Shown here in pieces: positions 1 to 8,493 of a DNA stretch of 64,000 nucleotides. Position numbers and translations under genes: made by a program. The first letter of the stretch is position 1; every line of letters starts with the position of its first letter. Source of the stretch: Peterkaempfera bronchialis (lineage in GTDB: Bacteria > Actinomycetota > Actinomycetes > Streptomycetales > Streptomycetaceae). The DNA is taken from NCBI RefSeq assembly GCF_003258605.2, contig NZ_CP031264.1:1178001-1242000 (forward strand), read 5' to 3'. The notes under the pieces are model-generated. The model was not told the origin of the DNA, did no database searches, and saw only the letters and a program-made list of their open reading frames with translations.

Positions 1-1
1 G

Positions 2-916
2 ATGGCCCATGTGCTCGGCCAGAACCAGTACGGCAAGGCGGAGACCCGGGTGGTGCGGATCACCCGGAGCGGCGCCCGCCACGAGATCAAGGACGTCAGT
101 GTCTCGGTGGCCCTCTCCGGCGACCTCGACGCGATGCACCTGTCCGGCAGCAACGCCCACTGCCTGCCGACCGACAGCGTCAAGAACACCTGCTACGCCC
201 TGGCCAAGCAGTACGGCATCGACTCCGCCGAGGGGTACGGCATCCGGCTGGCCCGGCACTTCGTGGCCGAGGTGGCGCCGATCCACCGGGCCCGGGTGCG
301 GATCGAGGAGTACGTCTGGGACCGGATCAGGACGCCGCGCGCCCCCGCCCGCGCCACCGGAGCCGAGGAGGCCGACCACTCCTTTGTGCGGCGCGGCGGC
401 GAGGTGCGGACGGCGGAGGTCCACTGGGACGGTAAGGCCCTCCAGGTGGTCTCGGGGTTGAAGGGGCTGGTGGTGATGAACTCCACCGGCTCGGAGTTCC
501 GGGGGTACCTCAAGGACCGGTACACCACCCTCCAGGAGACCGACGACCGGGTGCTGGCGACCGAGGTGACGGCCCGCTGGCGGCACTCCTTCACCGGCGC
601 CGAGGGCGAGGCCGAACCCGGCTGGGACACCGGCTGGGCGGAGGTGCGCGACCAGCTGCTGGAGGCGTTCGCCGAGACCTACAGCCATTCGCTCCAGCAG
701 ACCCTGCACGCCATGGGCACCCGGGTGCTGGACCATCAGCCCGGGGTGGCGGAGATCCGGCTGCAACTGCCCAACCGGCACCACTTCCCGGTCGACCTGG
801 AACCATTCGGCCTGCGGAACGAGAACGAGGTCTTCCATGCGGCCGACCGCCCATACGGCCTGATCGAGGGGACCGTGCACCGGGAGGGCGCGGTCCCCGC
901 CATCCCCGTGGAGTAG
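2..916 (+). CDS. urate oxidase (uricase)
   Basis: Cofactor-free urate oxidase, cytosolic, which converts urate to 5-hydroxyisourate in purine breakdown. The 304-aa length is normal for the family. Lys12 (in YGK) and Thr57-Asp58 (in PTDSVKNT) match the conserved catalytic lysine and threonine of fungal uricase, and NTCYALAKQYGI (62-73) is a family signature. The ATG is the second base of the window, so an upstream in-frame start cannot be excluded, but the protein begins like other actinobacterial uricases. The deaminase gene follows 11 bp downstream on the same strand, so the two probably form a purine-degradation operon whose earlier genes lie outside the window. Confidence 0.93.
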   Translation: MAHVLGQNQYGKAETRVVRITRSGARHEIKDVSVSVALSGDLDAMHLSGSNAHCLPTDSVKNTCYALAKQYGIDSAEGYGIRLARHFVAEVAPIHRARVRIEEYVWDRIRTPRAPARATGAEEADHSFVRRGGEVRTAEVHWDGKALQVVSGLKGLVVMNSTGSEFRGYLKDRYTTLQETDDRVLATEVTARWRHSFTGAEGEAEPGWDTGWAEVRDQLLEAFAETYSHSLQQTLHAMGTRVLDHQPGVAEIRLQLPNRHHFPVDLEPFGLRNENEVFHAADRPYGLIEGTVHREGAVPAIPVE

Positions 917-927
917 GAGAGCCGCCC

Positions 928-2319
928 ATGGCCGCGCAGCCATCGCCGCCGGTACGCCGCACCGTGATCGAGAACTGCGCCGTCGCCACCGTGGACGCGG
1001 ACTCCACCGAGTACCCCCGAGGGCATGTGGTGGTGGCGGGCAATCTGATCGAGTCCGTCGGGCCGGGTCCGGCCCCGGTGGCGCCCGGAGAGGCGGTGCG
1101 CCGGGTCGACGGGACGGGCCATCTGCTGACTCCGGGGCTGGTCAACACCCATCACCACTTCTACCAGTGGATCACCCGGGGCCTGGTCCAGGACAGCATC
1201 CTCTTCGACTGGCTGGTGGCGCTGTATCCGATCTGGGCGCGGATCGACGACCGGCTGGTGCACGCGGCGGCGCAGGGGTCGGCCGCCGCGCTGCTGAAGT
1301 CCGGCTGCACCACGGCGGCGGACCACCACTATGTCTTCCCGCGCGGCGGCGGCGATCTGCTGGGCGCGGAGATCGAGGCGGTGGCGGAACTCGGCCTGCG
1401 GTTCACGGCGGCCCGGGGTTCCATGTCGCGCGGGCGCAGCGACGGCGGGCTGCCGCCGGACTCCGCCGTGGAGCGGACCGAGGAGATCCTGGCCGCCAGT
1501 GAGGAGGCGGTGGACCGCTGGCACGACCCCTCCTTCGGTTCGATGCTGCATATCGCCATCGCCCCGTGCTCCCCCTTCTCGGTCACCAGCGAGCTGATGC
1601 GGGAGGCGGCGGAGCTGGCCCGGCGCAAGGGGGTGCGGCTGCACACCCATGGGTCGGAGACGGCCGAGGAGCAGCGGTTCTGCGAGGAGCGGTTCGGGAT
1701 GCGGCCGACCGAGTACTTCGAGAGCGTCGGCTGGCTGGGCGAGGACGTCTGGATGGCGCACTGCGTCCATCTGGCCGACGCGGACATCGCCAGGTTCGCC
1801 GCGACCGGGACGGGGGTGGCGCACTGCCCGTCGTCCAACGCCCGGCTGGCCGCCGGGATCGCCCGGGTGCCGGAGCTGCTGGCCGCCGGGGTGCCGGTGG
1901 GGCTGGGGGTGGACGGCACGGCGTCCAATGAGTCCGGCGAGCTGGGCACCGAGCTGCGTACCGCGCTGCTGGTCCACCGGCTGCGCAGCGGCGCGGGCGC
2001 GATGACGGCCCGTCAGGTGCTGCGGATGGGCACCATGGGCGGGGCCAGGGTGCTCGGTCGGCAGGCGGAGCTCGGCTCCATCGAGCCGGGCAAGCTCGCC
2101 GACCTGGCCCTGTGGAAGGTGGACGGGGTGATGCACTCCTCCATCGCCGACCCGGTGGCCGCGCTCGCCATGGGCGCGCTGCCGCCGCTCACCCTGCTGC
2201 TGGTCGACGGGCTGCCGGTGGTGGAGGACGGCCGCCTGGTACGGGTGGCGGAGGAGGCCGTCGCCGGGGCGTGCGCGGCGGCGGCACGGGAGCTGGCCTC
2301 CCGCGCCGCCGCCGACTGA
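928..2319 (+). CDS. 8-oxoguanine deaminase-type amidohydrolase
   Basis: Amidohydrolase-superfamily deaminase of 463 aa, best matched to the 8-oxoguanine/guanine deaminase branch. The metal-binding HxH is at residues 75-77 in VNTHHHFYQW. Further metal or catalytic positions follow in LHTHGSE, WMAHCVHLADAD and GLGVDGTASNES, giving the usual H-H-H-D ligand set. The family hydrolyses the exocyclic amine of an oxidised purine to give uric acid, which fits its place directly after urate oxidase. The ATG is preceded by AGGAGAG. Guanine deaminase or another aminohydrolase specificity cannot be ruled out from sequence alone. Confidence 0.85.
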   Translation: MAAQPSPPVRRTVIENCAVATVDADSTEYPRGHVVVAGNLIESVGPGPAPVAPGEAVRRVDGTGHLLTPGLVNTHHHFYQWITRGLVQDSILFDWLVALYPIWARIDDRLVHAAAQGSAAALLKSGCTTAADHHYVFPRGGGDLLGAEIEAVAELGLRFTAARGSMSRGRSDGGLPPDSAVERTEEILAASEEAVDRWHDPSFGSMLHIAIAPCSPFSVTSELMREAAELARRKGVRLHTHGSETAEEQRFCEERFGMRPTEYFESVGWLGEDVWMAHCVHLADADIARFAATGTGVAHCPSSNARLAAGIARVPELLAAGVPVGLGVDGTASNESGELGTELRTALLVHRLRSGAGAMTARQVLRMGTMGGARVLGRQAELGSIEPGKLADLALWKVDGVMHSSIADPVAALAMGALPPLTLLLVDGLPVVEDGRLVRVAEEAVAGACAAAARELASRAAAD

Positions 2320-2338
2320 CGAAGAACCGGGCCGGGGG

Positions 2339-3145
2339 TCAGGCGCGGCAGAGGATCTCGCCGTTGAGCACGGCGAACCAGCCGTCCTCGGCGGCGCCCC
2401 ACTCCTGCCAGCCGTCGGCGATGCGGCGCAGGTCGTCCTCGGTGGCGCGGCCGTCGGCGACCGCCTGCCGGGCAATCGCGGAGGCGGTCATCCGCTCCGC
2501 CCAGAGCCCGCTCCACCAGGCCCGGTCCTCGGGCGTGGCGAAGCACCAGGTGGAGGCGGACGGGGTGATCTCGGTGAAACCGGCCCGCAGCGCCCAGGAG
2601 AAGAGCCTGCGTCCCGCGTCGGGCTGCCCGCCGTTGGAGGCGGAGACGGCGCGGGTGACGTCCAGCCAGGTGTCGAGCGCCGGGACCTGCGGATACCAGG
2701 TCATCGCCGCATAGTCGGAGTCCCGGGCGGCGACGAGCCCGCCGGGTCGGCAGACGCGGCGCATCTCGCGCAGCGCCCGTACCGGGTCGGTGACGTGCTG
2801 GAGTACCTGATGGGCGTGGACGACGTCAAAGGAGCCGTCCGGGAAGTCCAGTGCATGGACGTCGGCCACCGCGAAGTCGACATTGGCGAGCCCCCGGTCG
2901 GCGACGGTGCGCCGGGCCTGGGCCAGGACCTCCTCGGAGGCGTCGGCGGCGGTCACCCGCCCGCTGCCGACCCGCTCGGCCAGGTCCGCCGTGATGGTGC
3001 CGGGGCCGCAGCCGATGTCCAGCACGGCCGCGCCGGCGGTGAGGTGCGGCAGCAGGTAGCCGGCCGAGTTCTCGGCGGTGCGCCAGGTGTGCGAGCGCAG
3101 CACGCTGGCGTGGAATCCATGGGTGTAGACAGCCTTCGACGTCAT
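2339..3145 (-). CDS. class I SAM-dependent methyltransferase
   Basis: 268-aa cytosolic methyltransferase of the UbiE/Methyltransf_11 type. Motif I is VLDIGCGPGTITADLA near residues 41-56, followed by the acidic VTAADAS loop and by DVVHAHQVLQHVTDP, the motif IV/post-motif region. Substrate specificity cannot be inferred. It converges with the deaminase gene 20 bp away. On its other side it is divergent from an NADPH:quinone oxidoreductase gene, with about 175 bp of shared upstream DNA that holds a TetR-type dyad close to the oxidoreductase. Confidence 0.85.
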   Translation of the reverse strand: MTSKAVYTHGFHASVLRSHTWRTAENSAGYLLPHLTAGAAVLDIGCGPGTITADLAERVGSGRVTAADASEEVLAQARRTVADRGLANVDFAVADVHALDFPDGSFDVVHAHQVLQHVTDPVRALREMRRVCRPGGLVAARDSDYAAMTWYPQVPALDTWLDVTRAVSASNGGQPDAGRRLFSWALRAGFTEITPSASTWCFATPEDRAWWSGLWAERMTASAIARQAVADGRATEDDLRRIADGWQEWGAAEDGWFAVLNGEILCRA

Positions 3146-3286
3146 GGGAAGCCACCTTGGTCGATGCGGTTCCGGTCACCACGACGATAGATGCTCGTCC
3201 CACTTCCTGAGAATCAGATATCACCATACGAGACATCGCGGAAATGCCCCTGGGCACGCGCCCGACGGCCCGGTACGCTCATCACA

Positions 3287-3302
3287 TACCTACTGGTCGG
3301 TA
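3287..3302. promoter_or_regulatory. TetR-type operator dyad
   Basis: TACCTACTGGTCGGTA is an imperfect 16-bp palindrome (12 of 16 positions symmetric) of the ACC-ACTGGT-GGT class bound by many TetR/AcrR repressors. It ends 20 bp before the GTG start of the oxidoreductase, a repressing position. No TetR gene lies in the window, so the cognate regulator is unknown. Confidence 0.55.
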
Positions 3303-3322
3303 GCAGTGTGGAGGGAGTCGCG

Positions 3323-4276
3323 GTGCGCGCGATACGGATCACCGAGTTCGGCGGGCCCGAGGTGCTGAAGCCGGTCGAGCTGCCCGACCCGGTGGCCCGG
3401 CCCGGGCAGTTGCTGGTGGAGGTGGCGGCGGCGGGGGTCAACTACGCCGACACGCACACCGTCGAGGACTCTTATCTGTCCCGGTCCGCCCTGCCGATGG
3501 TGCCGGGCGCCGAGGTGGTCGGCCGGACCCCGGAGGGCCGCCGGGTGGTGGCGCTCACCGAGAACGGCGGCTACGCGGAGAAGGCCGTGGTCCGGGAGTC
3601 CCTGGCCCATGACGTACCCGACGGGGTGACCGACGGTCAGGCGCTGGCCCTGGTGGTGCAGGGCCTCACCGCCTGGCACCTGCTGCGCACCTGCGCCCGG
3701 ATCGCCGAGGGCGAGTCGGTGGTGGTGCACGCGGCGGCGGGCGGCACCGGCTCGCTCGCCGTCCAGTTGGCGGCCCGCTTCGGCGCCGGGCGGGTGATCG
3801 CCACCGCCTCCTCCGAGGCCAAGCGGAGGCTGGCCCTGGAGCTGGGCGCCGACGCCGCCGTGGACGGTGCCCCCGAGGGGCTTGCGGAGCGCCTGGTGGA
3901 AGCCAACGGCGGCCACCGCGTGGACGTGGTGCTGGAGATGACCGGCGGACCGGTCTTCGACGCCTCGCTGGCCGCGCTGGCACCGTTCGGCCGCCTGGTG
4001 ACCTATGGCATGGCCTCCCGGGTGCCCCCGACCCCGGTGCGGGCGGCGCAGCTGATGGCGCACTCCCGGTCGGTGGTGGGCTTCTGGCTGATGCACGCCG
4101 TCGGCAGGCCCGGGATGGTCGCCGAGCCGATGGCCGAGCTGATGGCCATGACGGCGGACGGTCGGCTGAGGCCGCAGGTCGGCGAGGCGTACGGGCTGAG
4201 CGAGGCGGCCCGCGCCCATCGGGACCTGCGGGCCCGCCGCACCGTCGGCAAGCTGCTGCTGGACCCGACCCGCTGA
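3323..4276 (+). CDS. zinc-free quinone oxidoreductase (MDR family)
   Basis: Medium-chain dehydrogenase/reductase of the NADPH:quinone oxidoreductase (QOR) subfamily, 317 aa from the chosen start. The N-terminal GroES-like domain contains the QOR hallmark GVNYADTHTVEDSY and lacks zinc-ligand cysteines. The Rossmann segment is VVVHAAAGGTGSLAVQLA. The GTG at 3323 is preferred over the upstream in-frame start at 3191 because it has a GGAGGGAG ribosome site, begins with the family-typical MRAIRITEFGGPEVL, and avoids translating the TetR-type operator. The family reduces quinones or enones with NADPH; the physiological substrate is unknown. Confidence 0.85.
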   Translation: MRAIRITEFGGPEVLKPVELPDPVARPGQLLVEVAAAGVNYADTHTVEDSYLSRSALPMVPGAEVVGRTPEGRRVVALTENGGYAEKAVVRESLAHDVPDGVTDGQALALVVQGLTAWHLLRTCARIAEGESVVVHAAAGGTGSLAVQLAARFGAGRVIATASSEAKRRLALELGADAAVDGAPEGLAERLVEANGGHRVDVVLEMTGGPVFDASLAALAPFGRLVTYGMASRVPPTPVRAAQLMAHSRSVVGFWLMHAVGRPGMVAEPMAELMAMTADGRLRPQVGEAYGLSEAARAHRDLRARRTVGKLLLDPTR

Positions 4277-4348
4277 CCCCGGCGCGCTGACCCCGACCCG
4301 CCGACCTCGGCGCGCGGGCGGCGGCAAGCGGGCGGCGGCCGGGCGCCG

Positions 4349-5494
4349 TCAGCCCGCGCGCAGGTGCTCGGCCAGCCAGGGCAGCGCCACCGGGAGCTCC
4401 TGGCGCCAGGTGCGGAAGTTGTGGCCGCCGCTCCCCAGGATGATGGAGGAGACCCGCAGCGGCGGGGTGGCCGCCGCGATGAAGCGCTGGGTGGCGTGGT
4501 AGTCGCCCTCGCCCTCCCGGCTGGTGGCGACCAGCAGCGACACCTCCGGTACCGGCAGGTGCCTCAGCCGCCACATCAGGTCGTTCTCCCTGCGGAGCCG
4601 GACGCTGCCGCCGAAGAGGTCGCCGGTGGTGGCGTCGTGGGCCGCGTGGTAGTAGCCGGAGAGCGAGACGGCCGCCCCGTAGACGTCGGGATGGCGGAGG
4701 GCGAACTTGAGCGCGCAGTACCCGCCGGTGGAGTCGCCGATCACACCCCAGCTGCGCGGTCCGGTGGCCACCCGGTAGGCGGCGGCGACGGCCTGCGGGA
4801 CGTCCCGGACGAAGTAGGTCTCGGCCTGCGGGCCGTGCGGGACGTCCACGCACTCGGTGTCGCGCGGCGGGGCGACCGTCGGCCGCAGCAGGACCAGCAC
4901 CGTCGGCTGCATCCGGCCGGCCCTGATCCGGTCGAGGGCCACACCGGGGTAGTCGAGCCGGGTGATCAGGTTGCGGGCGTCGCCCGGGTAGCCGGTGAGC
5001 ACCACCGCCACCGGCAGCCGCCGGTGCTGCCCGCCGGGCCGGAAGTACTGCGGGGGCAGATAGACATAGCCCTCGCTGGAGAGGCCGGAGCGCCCGCCGG
5101 CGATCCTGACCTTCTCTATCATCCCGGCCTCCCGGGGCGCCCCGCCGTCCGGGCCGGTCAGCGGGACCTTGCCGAGCGGTTCGACTCCGGGGGCCGGGTC
5201 GGCGGTGTGCTCGGCGGGGGTGCCCGTCCCGAAGTGGTTCTGCACGGCGACCGGCTGGTCGGCGCCGGTGCCCAGCAGGTCGCGCCAGGAGGCGTAGAAA
5301 CCGAAGTAGCCGTTGGCGGCCAGCCCCAGGGCCGCCAGGAATGCCAGCTGGGTGGCCATGAGGGTGCCCAGCCGTCCCAGTACGGCGGCCCAGTGCCGCC
5401 GGGCCAGCCTCGGCCACATCCATACCGTGCCCACCACGCAGCCCAGGGCGGCGAGGATCGCAATGATCAGCAGCGTTCGACTTGTCAGACCCAT
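4349..5494 (-). CDS. membrane-anchored alpha/beta-hydrolase, esterase D/antigen 85-like
   Basis: 381-aa protein with two or three N-terminal hydrophobic helices (about residues 5-25 and 45-65) followed by an extracytoplasmic alpha/beta-hydrolase domain of the putative esterase (esterase D / mycolyltransferase-like) family. The nucleophile elbow is GDSTGGYCALKFA, and a late GGHNFRTW supplies the catalytic histidine. The start MGLTSRTLLIIAIL at 5494 is chosen because the 28 extra upstream residues are low-complexity and would displace the first membrane helix. It is likely a cell-surface acyl esterase; the substrate is unknown. It is divergent from the MoaF-like gene. Confidence 0.82.
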   Translation of the reverse strand: MGLTSRTLLIIAILAALGCVVGTVWMWPRLARRHWAAVLGRLGTLMATQLAFLAALGLAANGYFGFYASWRDLLGTGADQPVAVQNHFGTGTPAEHTADPAPGVEPLGKVPLTGPDGGAPREAGMIEKVRIAGGRSGLSSEGYVYLPPQYFRPGGQHRRLPVAVVLTGYPGDARNLITRLDYPGVALDRIRAGRMQPTVLVLLRPTVAPPRDTECVDVPHGPQAETYFVRDVPQAVAAAYRVATGPRSWGVIGDSTGGYCALKFALRHPDVYGAAVSLSGYYHAAHDATTGDLFGGSVRLRRENDLMWRLRHLPVPEVSLLVATSREGEGDYHATQRFIAAATPPLRVSSIILGSGGHNFRTWRQELPVALPWLAEHLRAG

Positions 5495-5763
5495 GATCTC
5501 CGGTCGCTCCGTCCCCCCGGCGGGAAACCCCCGCGCGTGACCGGCGGCACCAGTACCGCCGGCTCCTCCCCTGAACAAGCTTTACCCCACCGGGCGGGGA
5601 CGGTGTCGCCGCTCAGGGGGAAACCGTCACCGCCGATCGGCGGGGGCCAGTGGTTGCATCCCCCGCGCCCGGCCGGGCGGCCGGGCGGCGCGGCGGCCAC
5701 GATATCGTCACCCCAGGCGGCCCCTACCGCCGTCCGCCGCCTGATCCGGGGAGCCGCAGGACC

Positions 5764-6099
5764 ATGAGCGACAGAGCACCGCTGCCGGCCTTCGCCGGCC
5801 GGACGTACCTCTTCCGCGTCGACAACGGCGCGGAGTTCCGCAACGCCTACTCCGCCGACGGCAGCCGGCTCCGCTGGGAGGGACTGGGCGAGTCGGCGGG
5901 CCAGGGGGACGATGTGGCGCTCCATGTGGCCGAGGTCGCACCGGAGGTCTACTTCGTCAACTGGACCGAGCGCAGCGGGCTCACCGTCAGCCATGTGATG
6001 GACCTCGCCAACCTCACCGTCCGGGTCTTCTGGACGTACGAGGGCGAGGGCGGCCGGGTGGGCGAGCTGCACACGGGACGGCTGCACCCGATCGACTGA
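5764..6099 (+). CDS. MoaF-related small protein
   Basis: 111-aa protein resembling the MoaF-related (lipocalin-like beta-barrel) family, with recognisable FAGRTYLFRVDNG, LRWEG and VYFVNWTERSG segments. Family members are small single-domain proteins of poorly known function; a link to molybdenum cofactor is historical. The ATG at 5764 is preferred to in-frame upstream codons because the residues before it are proline/arginine-rich and unlike the family. It converges with a MarR gene across a short tandem repeat. Confidence 0.72.
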   Translation: MSDRAPLPAFAGRTYLFRVDNGAEFRNAYSADGSRLRWEGLGESAGQGDDVALHVAEVAPEVYFVNWTERSGLTVSHVMDLANLTVRVFWTYEGEGGRVGELHTGRLHPID

Positions 6100-6121
6100 G
6101 CAGGTCGGCCGGGGGCGGGCC

Positions 6122-6180
6122 GGCCGAGCGGGAGTCGGCCGAGCGGGAGTCGGCCGAGCGGGAGTCAGCCGAGCGGGGGC
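6122..6180. repeat. 15-bp tandem repeat, about four copies
   Basis: GGCCGAGCGGGAGTC occurs three times exactly, head to tail (6122, 6137, 6152), followed by a degenerate fourth unit to 6180. The repeat spans the end of the convergent MarR gene, whose TGA lies in the third copy. Slippage would change copy number and could alter the MarR C-terminus. Confidence 0.9.
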
Positions 6181-6689
6181 AGTGCCTCCCGGGCGTGCCG
6201 GCCGAGGCGGTCCAGCCCGTCCAGCATCGAGGCGGCCTGCGCGGGGCTCAGCGTGCCGGACACATGGCGGTCGAGCTCCCGGACATGGCGGCGGGCCGCC
6301 GCGACCAGCGTGCGCTCCCCCTCCCCGGTGAGGGTGACCAGCTGCACCCGCTTGTCGCTCTGCGAGCGGCATCGCTCCACCAGTCCGGCGGCGACCATGC
6401 GGTCCACCAGCCGGGTCGCACCGCCGCTGGTCAGGACGAGGTCTCTGGAGAGGTCGCCCATGGGCACCCCCTCCGGGGCGGCGGCCAGATGCAGCAGCAC
6501 CTCGAACATGGGGTGGCTGATGCCGCTCTCCCGCTCCATGGCGCCCCCCAGCAGCCGCTCCAGGCGCGCGGCGGTGCCCAGCAGGACTCCGAACGCCCGG
6601 ATCCGCGAGTCGCCCACCGCATCGGCGGCCGACCGTATGTGTTGCCGCTCTGCCACATCCGCCCTCTCGCCCGGGTCGTCGGGCTTCAC
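6165..6689 (-). CDS. MarR-family transcriptional regulator
   Basis: 174-aa winged-helix regulator starting at GTG. The MarR core runs from about residue 55 to 140: HPMFEVLLHLAAAPEGVPM, then the recognition region LTSGGATRLVDRMVAAGLVER, then the wing SQSDKRVQLVTLTGEGE. MarR dimers usually repress nearby genes and respond to small aromatic or oxidising ligands. No divergent partner is adjacent, so the target is not evident. A strong hairpin just upstream isolates it from the secreted-protein gene behind it. Confidence 0.88.
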   Translation of the reverse strand: MKPDDPGERADVAERQHIRSAADAVGDSRIRAFGVLLGTAARLERLLGGAMERESGISHPMFEVLLHLAAAPEGVPMGDLSRDLVLTSGGATRLVDRMVAAGLVERCRSQSDKRVQLVTLTGEGERTLVAAARRHVRELDRHVSGTLSPAQAASMLDGLDRLGRHAREALPPLG

Positions 6690-6734
6690 CGTACCGCCTG
6701 GCGGCGGACCGGCCGCCGGGGCGAGGAACGGCGG

Positions 6735-6777
6735 ACGGCCGCGCCCCGCCCCGGCAGGCGGGGTGGGGCGCGGCCGT
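6735..6777 (-). terminator. GC-rich hairpin terminator
   Basis: Inverted repeat with 19 paired positions (one G-T pair) and a five-base GCAGG loop. It lies 45 bp downstream of the minus-strand transglycosylase-like gene and before the MarR start. There is no T-tract, as is usual for Streptomyces terminators. Confidence 0.75.
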
Positions 6778-6821
6778 GGAGCGCACCGGTCGATCAGGGT
6801 CGATCGGCAGCGGTGGGCCGA

Positions 6822-7466
6822 TCAGTACCAGTGGTGGGTCTGCCAGAAGGCCCAGGCGGCGTTCGGGCTGCCGTAGCGCTCGTTCATGTAGTTGAGGCCC
6901 CACTTGATCTGGGTGACCGGGTTGGTCCGCCAGTCGGAGGCGACGGACGCCATCTTGGAACCGGGCAGGGCCTGGGGCAGGCCGTATGCGCCGGAGGACG
7001 GGTTGGTGGCCCGGACGTTCCAGTCGCTCTCATGCGTGATGATGGCGTTGAAGGACGCCCACTGGCTGGCCGGAACCATGGAGCGGGCCAGCTCCTTCAC
7101 CGCACTCGGGCTGGTGTCGGTGACGGGGGTCACCGGGGCCCGGTGGGCGTTGCGGGAGGCCGCCTCGTTGGCGGCGATGCGCGCCTGGGTGTTCAGGTGC
7201 GCGATGTGCAGCCGGTGCAGGCGGGCCTGCTCGGCCTTGGACACCGCGTCGGCGGCGGCACGGGCCTTGGTGTTGAGGTGCGCCACGTGCAGCACATGCA
7301 GGTGGTGCAGATGCGCCAGGTGCGCCACATGGGCCTCGTGCGCGGTCGGGGCGGCCGCCGAAGCGCTGGTGGGGACCGCCATCGCGGCGGCGGAGGCGAG
7401 GCCGGCGGCGGTGAGGGCGATGGCGGTACTCCGGCGCAGTCGGCCGGTTATGGAGGGAAGACGCAT
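6822..7466 (-). CDS. secreted lytic-transglycosylase-like protein with His/Leu-rich linker
   Basis: 214-aa exported protein. Residues 1 to about 38 form a signal peptide (basic MRLPSITGRLRR, hydrophobic AIALTAAGLASAAAMAV, AXA-type site). Residues 40-100 are an unusual histidine- and leucine-rich helical linker with repeats such as HLHHLHVLHVAHL and LHRLHIAHL. The C-terminal domain (about 120-214) is SLT/goose-lysozyme-like, with ITHESDWNVRATNPSSGAYGLPQ containing the catalytic glutamate and WGLNYMNERYG near the end. It probably cleaves or remodels peptidoglycan outside the membrane. GAGG lies about 9 nt before the ATG. The long upstream region suggests complex control. Confidence 0.85.
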   Translation of the reverse strand: MRLPSITGRLRRSTAIALTAAGLASAAAMAVPTSASAAAPTAHEAHVAHLAHLHHLHVLHVAHLNTKARAAADAVSKAEQARLHRLHIAHLNTQARIAANEAASRNAHRAPVTPVTDTSPSAVKELARSMVPASQWASFNAIITHESDWNVRATNPSSGAYGLPQALPGSKMASVASDWRTNPVTQIKWGLNYMNERYGSPNAAWAFWQTHHWY

Positions 7467-8493
7467 GGGGGGAAGACCTCAATCGGTTGGCTCGGCCCTG
7501 GTGCGCACGGCGGCGTCGCGGCACAGGGCCGCAGAAGCCTTGGTGGCGCCAGGACCGGGGGCACCCCGGTTTCGGTTGGTGCCGGACGGGCACGCCCCGC
7601 ACGTCCGCTGCCCGGTGGTCCGGGCGGTGCGGTGGGCGGGGCGCCTAGCAACTGGGCACAGTCTTAGCCCCGCGCCGGGAACGATCCAAGACCCGTTGCT
7701 ACGGCCGCCGATCGTAGGCGGCGCTTCCCCGGTGAGTGCGGCGGACGGCGCGGCGTACCCGGCCTCATGGCCCTGAAACCTCATGGTGGAAATTTCCCCG
7801 CATCCGCCCGCTTCCCCCCTCTGACCTGGCAGAACGGGCGGCAGCCGCCGACTGCGGCGGAGGGCGGCCGATTCCCTCCATGATGAAGATCAGATGAAGG
7901 GAGGCGTCGGTACGGCGGATCAACTACCGCGCCTCGTTGACCGCTGCGGGCCTGTGAGCGGCATCACTCGGGAAGGCCGTTCCAGGCCCTCCCCCGGGCT
8001 TGGATCGCCCCTGGGCGAGGACGGCACAGCGGTGTCGTCACGCGGGGATTCCGGGGGGAGGAGGATCCGGCGGCGCCCGGCGGTGGCCAGGGCGCGCCGC
8101 GACGGCGCCGGATGTGGCGGCGGCGCGGGGCCGGATCACAAGGGAGCGCCTGCCCGGGTACGGGCGGAGGCACAGGGTCAGCCGTGGCGGTGACAGGATC
8201 TGCGCACGGAGCGCACAGGATCCGGATAGCGGGGGCTGACCAGCGGGTTCATAGCGGCAAGACTAAACGATCAACGGTCGCCGGGACCAGCCCCCGGCCG
8301 GGTCGGCGCGGGCCGCCGGGTGGTTTCACGCGGGTTGCGGTGATGCGTCCCCGCTCCCCGCACCGGACCCGGCACCGGACCCGGCAGCGGCACCGCAGCG
8401 CACGGCCCGGCCGCTCCACCGACGGGCGCCCCCGGACGGCGCGGGTTACGGTGCCAGCGGACGGCCCCTGCTGCCATGGACCGGGAGGCAGAG
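7467..8493. other. 1-kb intergenic region between divergent genes
   Basis: No convincing coding sequence: the open frames here are GC-skewed and unlike known proteins. It must hold the promoters of the transglycosylase-like gene (leftward) and the DoxX gene (rightward). The leftward leader is long and GC-rich and may be structured, but I could not fit it to a known riboswitch. The one clear motif is the direct repeat at 7882-7899. Confidence 0.6.
7882..7899. promoter_or_regulatory. 11-bp-spaced direct repeat, OmpR/PhoP/SARP-type box
   Basis: GATGAAG occurs at 7882-7888 and again at 7893-7899, exactly 11 bp (one helical turn) apart. On the other strand it reads CTTCATC-N4-CTTCATC, the arrangement bound by OmpR-type winged-helix regulators such as PhoP and AfsR in Streptomyces. 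It sits between the two divergent genes; which one it controls is unknown. Confidence 0.4.

Noticed and set aside
736-2475. Long minus-strand ORF opposite the 8-oxoguanine deaminase
   Set aside because: Pro/Arg/Gly/His-rich translation typical of the antisense of a high-GC gene; the plus strand carries clear deaminase motifs.
7467-7790. c-di-AMP (ydaO) riboswitch upstream of the secreted transglycosylase-like gene
   Set aside because: Such leaders are common before Streptomyces wall-lytic genes, and a few words (GGGGCTAAGAC, AACCGAAACCGG) are suggestive, but I could not align the conserved core; a covariance search with RF00379 would decide.
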